This document shows positions 53,110-62,599 of a DNA stretch of 64,000 nt, piece after piece (positions within the stretch are counted from its first letter, which is position 1; each line of letters starts with the position of its first letter). The translations under genes and the position numbers were made by a program. The notes below the pieces were generated by a model. The model ran no database searches, was not told where the DNA came from, and was given only the letters and a program-made list of their open reading frames with translations. Source of the DNA: Odontocerum albicorne (lineage: Eukaryota > Arthropoda > Insecta > Trichoptera > Odontoceridae); assembly GCA_949825065.1 (NCBI GenBank), contig OX463849.1, positions 28,074,043 through 28,138,042 of the forward strand. Direction: 5' to 3'.

Positions 53110-53345
53110 CATTTAACAAAAAAATACTTTGTTATTACAGTAATAACATTAATCCCACTTCACGTGCTTCTACCTATCTATACATTTGTTTAAACCATCA
53201 ATCAAATACTTTGTTGTTACACTAGTAACATTAATCCCTGCTTCACATGCTTCTACCTCCTATCTAGAGGCTTTTAGCGGGGATTAATGTAATTAATGAA
53301 TACCAAAGTAATTTATTGTTAAATATTCTAGTACGGAGCTACACA
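53110..53345. repeat. Foldback family R6, copy 2
   Basis: AAATACTTTGTT..ACATTAATCCC and its inverse GGGATTAATGTAAT..AAAGTAATTTATTG enclose CTTCTACCTCCTATCTAGAG. The left arm occurs twice (53120 and 53205). Confidence 0.7.
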
Positions 53346-53544
53346 AAGTTAAATCCAAAACCTTTGATAAATTAATTTTTTTTTAAATCTGAAGCAATAA
53401 AAATAAAAAAAATATTTGCATTTGTGAAGAAGCGCTATAACAACTTTTTTTGGCAGTGTTTTTCCTTGAAAAAGGATAATCATACAAAGCACTATAAATC
53501 CAATCTCTGGTTAGTCAAATAACATCAGTCAGAACATTCACTAA

Positions 53545-54044
53545 GGCCTCGGCCACACAGGTAGGAGCCTCGCTTGATGCTTAGAGCTACGCTGCGAGTT
53601 AGGCGACATATCCTAGTGAACCAACGCACTACATACTATCGCAATGGCCACACTGCACGCTTCGCGCCACGCTGCGTGACGATTAGTCACCTAGTGAGTC
53701 TCCTAGCGAACAGACGTGTTGGTTAATTTTACTGTGTCACCAAGTGATTTTACAAGATGTAGGAAGTAATTCTTTGTAGAGAAGTTTAAACTCTCCACGA
53801 GTACTAGATAAATTAACATTATGCACCCAACAAGTTCAAATTTGAGATGTTCGAAATTTTAAACTTAAATTCTCTGAGAGAAGTAGCTTTCTGGTTAGTT
53901 TTGAGAGTGGCATCGTTTGTTGACGCAACCGCTCCCAAATGTCAAATGAATTTGTGCGAAGCACTTTGGAATGGCCAAGCCTGAAGTCACATAGTCTAAT
54001 AGTCACGTAGCACCTAGCGAAGCACTTCGATGTGGCCTTAGCCT
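53545..54044. mobile_element. MITE family R2, copy b
   Basis: Starts GGCCTCGGCCACACAGG and ends TGTGGCCTTAGCC, giving a terminal inverted repeat with a GGCCACA core. The body matches 10487-10942, with about 60 bp of extra sequence near 53750. Confidence 0.75.
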
Positions 54045-54049
54045 AATAG

Positions 54050-55085
54050 TTTCAAATAATAATAAATATATGACAAGGGGGCTATGTTTTGGAATACATA
54101 AAAGGTGTAAGCGCCACTAAATAAATTCAGATGGAATAAGGTCTGACAGCATGATTGTAACCAAAATGTTAACAAGGAATAACAATTCTAATCCCAGATC
54201 ATTAGTACTGGCAAATCTGCAATGTACAATAGAATTAAGGGATTGGCGGGGTGCCTATAGGTCAGATTGGTTGAATTTTCGATTGAGGCTTTGAAAATCG
54301 TTTTTTTTTTTCATGTTGGGTGGCTGATTTTTATTAATACAGAGGTATCTGTGTTTCTTCACTGGATGACGTTATTTCTAAAACAAGAAGAAATTATCTG
54401 ATGAGATGGGTAAAGTTTTTTAAAGTTCTGGGGAAGTTTTTTCTCCCGCCGAGTGGGCTCACCACCATTCTACAGAAAGAAGTAAACTCTGTAATGGGAG
54501 AAAAGTATGAACCTGGCAATAAAGATTATATTTCTATGTCATATATTGTTATTAGAATAAAGAACGAAGATTTTAGGAAAACATATGATTTTTTAAAAAA
54601 GGTGTATTGATACATTTTGGCCATATGGACAACTTAAATTCTATTTCGAATACTGTATTATTTTCTTTAACAAACATTTGATCGATCAGTATGTGTTTCT
54701 CATACCAACCACTCATAATTCTGGCAAATTTTAAATCTAGTTTGTCTACGGAAATTCGTTTCTCTATAAAAGACATCTAACGTACAATTAATTAAGTCAA
54801 AAGGAAACTCAATTTTTGGGAAAACCTGTATATTAGTATTTCTGTTTTAGATATATTAGAATAAGAAGCTGTTTTTATTATTTTTGTATGGTCAGTTTAA
54901 TCTCTAAAGTACAGATTAAATATTTTCATTTGCTATTAATCTTTTATTGCAATGACAAATTGATATGAAATTACTTCTTACAATAATAGATGCTTGCATG
55001 TTACTGAGGTTTATATTACTGTTTAGTTAACAGCTTTAATTAACTTGTTATCAATTGTTCACTTTTCAACATACACATAAAGCGA
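54050..55085. other. Intergenic, one short unexplained frame
   Basis: A 69-codon + frame at 54401-54610 (starting MRWVKFFKVLGKFFLPPSGL) has no recognisable domain. The rest is AT-rich without features. Confidence 0.3.
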
Positions 55086-55089
55086 TATT

Positions 55090-55295
55090 TATCAATAAAT
55101 TACTTTGTTATTCCACTAATTACATTAATCCCCGTTACATGTGTTTCTACCTCCTATCTCTAGTCTCTTTTCAGGCAGAATCCACCTGAAGAGTCTCAGG
55201 ATAGCAGGTAGAAACAATTGTAGCGGAGATTAATGTAATATATGGAATAACAGAGTAATTTATTGTTAAATATTCTAATATGGAGTTCCACACAG
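55090..55295. repeat. Foldback family R6, copy 3
   Basis: Left arm AAATTACTTTGTTATTCCAC..ACATTAATCCCCG, right arm CGGAGATTAATGTAATATAT..GGAATAACAGAGTAATTTA. The core TTTCTACCTCCTATC inverts to GATAGCAGGTAGAAA. Confidence 0.75.
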
Positions 55296-55929
55296 GTAAG
55301 GCTTTGATAAAATATAAAGATATCTTGGAGTTCACCCAAATTAATATTTTTATTTATTACAATTTATGTCCAGTGCGGGGGGCTATTTTTGTAAATCTTA
55401 ACTACCTTATATTGTTGAATGCAGACTTCAGCATGTTATACAACACAATTGGACAAAAGTCTTTTAAAGCGCAAAATATTAAGATCTATAAATTGAAACA
55501 TTGGCCAGAATCGGGCTCTGCAGTGACAATATAGCTGTACAGCCTGGCTATAGCTGGATACAGCAGTGAATAGATTAAACCTTTTTATCATGTTCAATAA
55601 AAAAGAGTTGAAACAAATTTGCTTAGAATCTATTGTTTCTAACTTTATATAAGTGTTTATTTAAAATATGCATTATAGCAACATACAAAAGTAATGAAAG
55701 CGGCCTAAAATTGGATTCCCATTTGACTGCGGCCAACCTGTGGGTATCCTTTGGGTTAACCGTAGCATGCCCACAGGACAGCAGAGCTTGTGTACATTTC
55801 TTTCTCACAATGGAGTTGACATGAATATGTCTCTAGTTATGGCTGCAGACAAATATTAATCCGGGATAAGTGTTTAAAATAAATATAATACAATAGACTG
55901 TGTTAAGACTACTTTAAATTTAATCCTCT

Positions 55930-56090
55930 TAAGGCACAGGCATACTGGGCAGTGCTCAGGGGCTCCATGCTGCCATATTCTTCATGAGAGATCTCTTGGC
56001 AAAGTGGCTGAGTAGGGCCCCCGATGCATTGCTTTGCCCAGGGCCTACGATACACTTGACAGCTCAGAATACAAAGATGATTGTATTCAA
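55930..56090. repeat. Degenerate GC-rich repeat piece
   Basis: GGCAGTGCTCAGGGGCTCCA and GGGCCCCCGATGCATTGCTT with CAGGGCCTACGATACACTTG look like an end of an old DNA transposon. Single copy in the window; type unknown. Confidence 0.3.
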
Positions 56091-56284
56091 ACTGACCTTT
56101 AAATTAGTCATGAAAACTGTTATCTTACCATGTTGCATTTTTACATTAATATACAGTTAATCTTTTTTTTATTTTCTAAGCAGAATGTCAAGTATAATTG
56201 ATGTTACTCGCTTGCTTCAGGAAATATACTAAAAAACTTTTAGCTGTCCAATTTATATTTTAAATAATAGTGTTACCATGTATT

Positions 56285-56475
56285 GTATTACACTTTTGTC
56301 AAATACAATACAACCTTGTCATGTGGCAATCTCTTCCAACCAATTAGAAAGGTGTTAAAGAGGCCTTAAGTGAAAACCAGACATGAATCCTTTTTAAAAA
56401 ATTGTTTTCCAACAAAAATCAGATCCACAACCTAAAGATTGGGAGACAGGCGTCTTAACAACTAGGCCACGTATG
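56285..56475 (-). mobile_element. SINE-1 copy, reverse orientation
   Basis: The complement carries the box A region GGCCTAGTTGTTAAGACGCC, box B-degenerate TTGTGGATCTGA, GTCTGGTTTTCACTTAAGGC and GAAGAGATTGCCACATGAC. Confidence 0.75.
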
Positions 56476-56534
56476 TCAACTATGATCTCTGTTCTTAACT
56501 TGTATTATACTTGATGCATACATGCAGAAAAGGA

Positions 56535-56735
56535 TGACTTCCGTGATTCACTTGGTAAGATACCTGTCTTCAAAAAGAGGGTTGCGGGTTCAATTCCTGC
56601 TGATACATAGATTTTTTAAAAGGGGTATAATCTGTATTAACTTAAGACTGGTTTAAATACCATTCTGGTAAGTTGGAAAAGATCGCACTAAACCCGCCAA
56701 ATATACAACAAAATTGTAATACAATATAATACAAA
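56535..56735 (+). mobile_element. SINE-1 copy, forward
   Basis: CTTCCGTGATTCACTTGGTA, box B GGTTCAATTCC, then TATTAACTTAAGACTGG and GGTAAGTTGGAAAAGATCGC. It lies 60 bp from the reverse copy, so the two face away from each other (56.29-56.74 kb). Confidence 0.75.
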
Positions 56736-57174
56736 AACATGCAAGAAATATTAGAAGCATTTGATATGTCTGTAACCGACACAATACGAAAATGTTTATA
56801 AAACACTGATCCATCAAATATAAGTAAGCCATTATCATTTCAATCTTTTTTTTGTTATTTCTTCCTCTCTATTTCAAACAACTTCTCTCTTATCTCCTGA
56901 AAATCAAGAGGAAGTTCTCATTTTTTACTACTCATTTTTGAGTTTGATTTGCTGTACAAACCATTGTCAACCTCCGTGGCCTAGTTGGTAGAAGACGTGA
57001 CTTCTGAAGACTTGACTTCTAACATAGGGGCTTATTGCTCGATTCTAGATAGAACTAAAAACAGATGCGTGAGACTCTCGCGAGGTAGAAGTGAAACTTC
57101 TTAGCTCCTAGGAAAAGTTGATTTTACGCATCGCTTTTTTTCTATTTATTAACGTTTTTTTTTAGGATTTGGAA

Positions 57175-57655
57175 ATCGTTATATTAATTAATTAATATAA
57201 AGAAATTTAAGTAATTCATTAATTATTAACTGATTAATTAATTAAAAAATAATTAATAATTATTTATTATTAATAAATTATTGTTCATTTATATTTATTA
57301 TATTAGTTAATTATAATTAATAATAATTTTATTAATTATTATAATTATTAATATTTATAATAATTATAATTATAATAGTCTATTATTAATTAATATTAAT
57401 ATTATAATTAATTATTATTGATAATAATTGATATTAATATTATTATTAATATTAATTATTAATATTAATAATAATATAATTTATAATAATTATTATCATC
57501 AATAATTATCATTATTAATTAATATTAATTATAAATTAATTATTTATTAATTATATTATGTTTATTAATTATAATTAATTATTATTAGTTAATTAATTTA
57601 ATTAAATATTATTTAATTAAATTAAATATGAATATTTATTATTATAATAACGGTT
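57175..57655. repeat. 480-bp almost pure A/T tract
   Basis: Built from ATTAATTA, TAATAATTA and TTATTAATATT words with only rare G or C. Not a simple microsatellite: short palindromes of the ATTAAT type dominate. A second A/T tract at 58580-58735 suggests one AT-rich block that was split. Confidence 0.9.
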
Positions 57656-57699
57656 TTTTTTAAGGGGGAAAGGATTTAAGATTCCTATATCCCGGTAGG

Positions 57700-58560
57700 G
57701 ATGCCAGTTGTCAAGCTGTCATTGCCATTTTTACTCAGTAACGTTTGACAATTCATCATGAATAGATATACACTGCAACAACGCTACGATATTATTGTGG
57801 CATACTTCGAAAATCAGCATTCAATTGTCCAAACTCAAAGAGCTGTTTTACCGGAAAATTTTGTTCAGTGATAAGGCACATTTTTGGATGAACGGATATG
57901 TTAATAAACGGAATTGCCGCATTTGGAGCTAGGAGAATCCACATGAGGTTATCGAACAGCCATTACATCCACAAAAATGTACTGTTTGGTGTGCTTTATG
58001 GGCTGATGGAATCATTGGTCCTTATTTCTTTAAAAATGAAGCCGGCCAGAACATGCCAGGCAATCGCTAAAGAGCCATGATTATTGACTTTTTCATTCTC
58101 CAATTGAATGCCGTGGATGTGGAGGAAATGTGGGTTCAGCAGGATGGCGCTACATCGCACACAGCAACCGTCACAATCCATTTACTGGAAGAAACTTTTG
58201 GTGATAACATAATTTCGTGAAATGGACCTGTTAATTGGCCACCAAGATCCTGTGATTTAACGCTCTTAGATTATTTCCTTTGGGGATACGTGAAGTCGGT
58301 AGTCTATGCTAATAAACCGGACTCGATTGAGGCATTAGAAGACAACATAAGATGAGTTATTGGCGATATACGGCCCCAAATGCTTGAAAAAGTGGTCCAA
58401 AATTGGACTGATCGGTTAAGGTACTTAAGCATACAGCCAGCCACGGTCAACATATTAATGAAATTATCTTCAAACAATAATTGTCATTAAACAATCTATC
58501 AATTGAATTCAAATACACGGCCATTTAAATAATTTATGTGTTTTATTTCAAAAACAAATC
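57700..58560 (+). mobile_element. DD41D-type mariner-like element, dead
   Basis: The N-terminus begins at 57758 (MNRYTLQQRYDIIVAYFENQ), runs into a deletion, then continues with FSDKAHFWMNGYVNKRNCRI, CTVWCALWADGIIGPYF, QQDGATSHTATVTIHLLEET and NWPPRSCDLTLLDYFLWGYV, with stops and shifts. Forty-one residues lie between the second and third Asp (DD41D, rosa-like). Same clade as the fragments at 2.4 and 18.2 kb. Terminal repeats not identified. Confidence 0.75.
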
Positions 58561-58960
58561 CTATCACACCTAAAAACACTATAATATTTAATATTATATT
58601 TAACAAATAAATTTATTTATTTATCGTTCATTGATCAAATTATTTATTTATATAATTAATAATTACAAAGTTATATTTAATATTAATTATTTATTAAATT
58701 AATTTATTTATTAATATTAATAAATATCAAAGATCATTTGAAATATTACCATTAAAGTCGGAGAAGGGGAAGCGTTTCACTTTTCGTGACGTTCAGACCA
58801 ATTTGCCCTACCGCGCCTATAGAAGTTTCACTTCAAAAAAAGCTCCCAGTCCCAGGTTTTTCACATAAGCACTTTTCCAAATCTTTCTGTTTGGAAAAAA
58901 TTGCCATGTGACAATAATCCTGCCAAGTTTTACTGAATACAACACAAATGTAATATGTTA

Positions 58961-59574
58961 AAAAGAAACAGTTTGTGACATCAGATTGACTTGATAGTCA
59001 GTGTGAATGAATCATCCTTTAACTTGTGTTGAATCAAATAAATTTATGATTTATAGTAATTGTAATTTTTCTTATCTTAGCTGTAGGTATTGTGATTTTA
59101 TATCTTCTGAAAAGTGATTTAAATTATTTTTTGTAATTCTGTCTCTGAATGTTTTGTGTAATTTTTTTATAAATATATAGTTTTTTTTCAATGAATAAAT
59201 TATTTGTGGATGTTAAAGTGTGTTTTATTTTTCTCCTATATATTTTTATGCAAATTGTTAACTAGATAAACTCAGTTTTTGGCAAAAGTTGATAAATCAG
59301 TAAGCCCGTTTTTAAATCAATGTAATCGAGTTTATACTATCACGAAAGAAAAAATCTCAAATCACATAAATTTTTCATTTATGAAAATATAAATCTATTA
59401 TATGTTAATTAGAGGTTTTGAGGCAAAAGGGTAAAAACAATATCTCAACATACTCAGTATAAATGGTAAAAATAAATATTTTTGTCAAGTATTGCTTCAC
59501 ATATAATAAAATATGACTTCCACATGATCTTTTGATTATTTATTGTGTTTTATTATTCTGGAGCCCCTACACTT
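58961..59574. other. Intergenic AT-rich DNA, nothing identified
   Basis: No feature beyond poly-T runs. Confidence 0.45.
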
Positions 59575-60340
59575 AAACAATAATAAAATAACAATTTATA
59601 TAGTGCTGTTTAGAGAGCAGACTTTCCCAAAAGTGCTCTAAATTGAGAATCCACCACACTTATTGAAAGATCTTACAAAAGATAAGTTAAGTATAAAAAT
59701 AGGAAGATGGCATGTATCGGATGTATGTCACCCTTAATATGTGTAAATATTTGGTTATAATTGATATGTAAATTCTGGTATATGTTTGATTTGTATGTGT
59801 ATAGATTCTTGTCTATAATTTGATATTTGTTTAGTTTTGTAAATATTTATGTTTGTTTGGGTCTGCGCTGCATCGCGACCGCACCAGAAATGAGACTTAT
59901 GATTGGTCGTCACGAGACTATATCGCTGGCCTCTGCTTGCGCAAAACTCCCAAAAATTGTGGTATTATGCGAGGTGTGTGCGCATGCAGTGGCGGAGAAT
60001 GGCGCTTGCGCTGAGCAATTGACCGTTCATAAGAAGGGTCCTTTTCAAAATAAATTGTATTCTCAGTTCACTCTACCCACTGTGTTTTACTTGAGATCTG
60101 CTACAACCTCCCATAAGAAGAATTTCTACCCTGCAACTTTCACCGATCTACGCCTTTGGAATTGACGTGAACTCTCCGAGCATTGCGCAGCAGCCATCCA
60201 CATGATACAGTTCTTTGTACCAGTGCCATACATGGCATCTGCAGCCATTATTATGTTGGGTACTTCCCAGCGTGTATTAAGAAAAACATATTTGGTCAGA
60301 AAATTTACCAAGGGAAGATGAACTATGAAGAAATCTTTCT
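59575..60340 (-). repeat. R4 copy interrupted by R3
   Basis: 59575-59713 and 60232-60340 are the two halves of one R4 repeat (AGAGAGCAGACTTTCCC on the left; GCAGCCATTATTATG and AAAACATATTTGGTCAG on the right). Confidence 0.7.
59714..60231 (+). mobile_element. R3 element copy c, inserted in R4
   Basis: Begins GTATCGGATGTATG and ends CAGTGCCATAC. Perfect 7-bp duplication ATGGCAT at 59707-59713 and 60232-60238. The flanks, joined, rebuild a continuous R4 repeat (compare 4500-4640 on the minus strand), which defines both boundaries. Confidence 0.85.
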
Positions 60341-60599
60341 AGATCTTGTGATCTATGATAGTTATATGTATAAATTCGACTTTAATTTTGTTATATTAAA
60401 TCTATACTTTAAACAACAATTTATATTTCCAGAAAACTTTTAAATAGTGCCATGTTAGAGGCTAAAATTCAGATAATAAAGCTTGTACTTTGTAGGGCCA
60501 CATGCTAAATAATGTTATTTTAAATATTTTTATGAAGACTCTCATGAATCAAAAGTATACAAAATTTAATTTTTGAAGATCAGTTTTGAGAAACCCGGA

Positions 60600-60910
60600 T
60601 GACGATCCCAAAAAGAGTGTTGATGCAGTACCCAAGGGAAGATATTCAGTAAGAGACCAAGGAGGTGGAATTTAGGACAAGCTCAGGAGTAGTACCTTCA
60701 GAATTAGTTTCTCTCGCACAGTCAGATGTTCAGGGTTTTTATCCATGATATAGTCTTGAAATAAGCCCAATGGATCTTCTCCAGTCTTTCTGAGAATGAA
60801 TATATTGGACACTCATTCACGATGTGACTGGCACTCGGCATCATTTCATACGAACACAATGGGGAATCAATGAAATCCCATCTATGCACTGCATCCATTG
60901 GCATACCTTA
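60600..60910 (-). mobile_element. LINE C-terminal fragment
   Basis: The minus strand reads DAVHRWDFIDSPLCSYEMMP and SASHIVNECPIYSF, matching the 'W....SPLC.CG....HI..ECP' RNase-H/C-terminal region of R1/Jockey-type LINEs. The first CxC is broken. Confidence 0.6.
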
Positions 60911-61224
60911 TACACAGGTTACATCTTTGCAGCAGGCCAAATCGTTGGATAAGCATGTTAGAATCAGTTACAAAATGGAGATTTTTGACCGATTCCGCTA
61001 CTGTTGTTAGTTGGTAAGCTCACATTCGTCTCAGCTAATCACCTCTCAATCCAGAAAGGTCGTCAGGATCTAAGGTGAATCAGAAGGGATCTGGAAACAT
61101 CCACATGGATGCCATATACCTTCTTTGGTACTCACTCATTATGGCATCTTCGTATCATATTAGGAGGTAGCAGATTTACAAATACCAGAAACCTTACCAA
61201 AAAAGTTAGTTTCAAAATACCACT

Positions 61225-61545
61225 GATTATCTACCTCGCCATGTATCGACATTTCTAAGTCAAAGGAATACGACACTTTGGTACTAGTGGTTTCATCTTC
61301 ACTTGGTTTACTTACCAAATATGTTTTTTACAACATATGCAGATGCGGGGAAGCACCTAATCTAATGTACATAACCACCACCTTCCTACCCTTACACCCA
61401 ACTTATATGTTATATTGATATTTAATTTGTAATATTTTTAACCTGTCAATAATAGTGGGTTCAAGTCTCGAATAAGGGCACCCTTGAAGAGAGTCTGCTC
61501 TCTAAACGGAGCTGTATAAATTATCATTATTATTATACGAGTACA
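61225..61545 (+). repeat. R4 copy, forward
   Basis: The complement of 4125-4460 (GCCATGTATCGACATTTCTA; TAGTGGTTTCATCTTC; CAAATATGTTTTTTACAACA; TCAATAATAGTGGGTTCAAG; AGTCTGCTCTCTAAACGG). Confidence 0.7.
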
Positions 61546-61973
61546 CTAAGGCCATCACTATTAAGGGTAGAATGGGCCTGCTATATCCCCAGCTAGTCAC
61601 AAAGATACTTGTCTACCATTGATCCCTCATCCTTGCAATATGACAAACCCATTGCCACTTCAGTTTCATCTATATTATGAGCTAAGTAGTTAGGGCATGT
61701 CATATTTCCGAATTATCTGATGCCAACAAACTATTTGCAGCAACAATAACAGAATAGAACAAAAATATACTTTGTCACGTATGGAATAAGATAAGGTAAC
61801 GGATACTGCCAATTCCCTAAATACAACAAATAGAAGAGGATCCTGACATTACTATATAGTGGAGTGGTCCAAACAAGGAACAGATTTCCCATGGGGGTAA
61901 CAATACGAGTACAGATCCAAAATGAGACTACTTTTAAACAGAAAATACCTGTGTGGCTGTGTCCAGCCCCTAC

Positions 61974-62066
61974 GCTGCTGACTTGAGTGCACTCCTTGAC
62001 ATCAGCCTCCTCTATATCTATACCAAACTGCGGCCCCCATTCTTCCTCGGGCTGCTCTGCATCCAT
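61974..62066 (-). CDS. Possible first coding exon of an unknown acidic protein
   Basis: On the minus strand an ATG at 62066 opens 31 codons, MDAEQPEEEWGPQFGIDIEE and then ADVKECTQVSS, followed by a usable donor GTAGGG at 61973. Composition is acidic, like the N-terminal arms of insect zinc-finger regulators, but no finger exon is visible downstream. I do not recognise the gene. The start overlaps a diverged unit of the 111-bp repeat upstream, which encodes a VDTEQL / MDAEQP variant. It could equally be a pseudo-exon. Confidence 0.3.
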
Positions 62067-62400
62067 CTTCCATCACAGACACTGCTGTGAATTGGGATTT
62101 GATGTTATAAGTGTATTCTTGATGGAATATGATTGGGATTTCCACTGTCTTCACTGGTACAAGCTGCTCTGTATCCACTACCTCTTCCTTCACAGACACT
62201 GCCATGTGTTCTGAATTGATGTTACATTCATTATGAAATATGATTGGGATTTCCACTGTCTTCACTGGTACAAGCTGCTCTGTATCCACTACCTCTTCCT
62301 TCACAGACACTGCCATGTGTTCTGAATTGATGTTACATTCATTATGAAATATGATTGGGATTTCCACTATGAACTACTCTGGATCACTTATCTCTTATTT
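62067..62400 (-). repeat. 111-bp tandem repeat, coding-like on minus strand
   Basis: Two identical 111-bp units (62131-62241 and 62242-62352) are flanked by diverged partial units on both sides. The length is 37 codons, and on the minus strand the units read through as MAVSVKEEVVDTEQLVPVK and EIPIIFHNECNINSEH. The outer unit (beyond 62353) has a stop, so the array as it stands has no clear start. Perfect identity of the middle units shows a recent duplication or homogenisation. Confidence 0.8.
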
Positions 62401-62524
62401 TATAGACTTTTGGGAAGAAAGAGAGATTAACCGATGTTCATAAAATAAAACAAGTTTAATTTAATATTATTTAATTATTTCATGTTTCCATTAAATAAAT
62501 TAATCTAAAATATTGAAAATTTAA

Positions 62525-62586
62525 TCTAACAATCATGATATTTAACTTATAAATTGAGTATTTAAGTTAAATATCATGATTGTTAG
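62525..62586. repeat. Perfect 24-bp inverted repeat
   Basis: CTAACAATCATGATATTTAA plus CTTA at 62525-62548 returns as its exact complement at 62563-62586, with a 14-base loop. Could be a small MITE or hairpin; no flanking duplication seen. Confidence 0.85.
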
Positions 62587-62599
62587 ATAGTTCCATATG

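Larger units (their letters stand above)
56970..58960 (+). mobile_element. SINE-1 split by a nested insertion
   Basis: Head CCTCCGTGGCCTAGTTGG at 56971, tail CTGTTTGGAAAAAATTGCCA near 58890. Between them is a foreign insert of about 1.78 kb whose edges share GAAGTGAAACTTCT in inverted orientation (57086 and 58822) and which contains the A/T block and a transposase. Confidence 0.65.

Noticed and set aside
57175..57655. CRISPR-like or structured repeat array
   Set aside because: No fixed unit or spacer; it is low-complexity A/T sequence in a eukaryotic genome.
62041..62214. 75-codon + frame over the 111-bp repeats
   Set aside because: The minus-strand reading has acidic, coding-like composition in all units, while the + frame is rich in Cys/His/Leu only as its antisense image.
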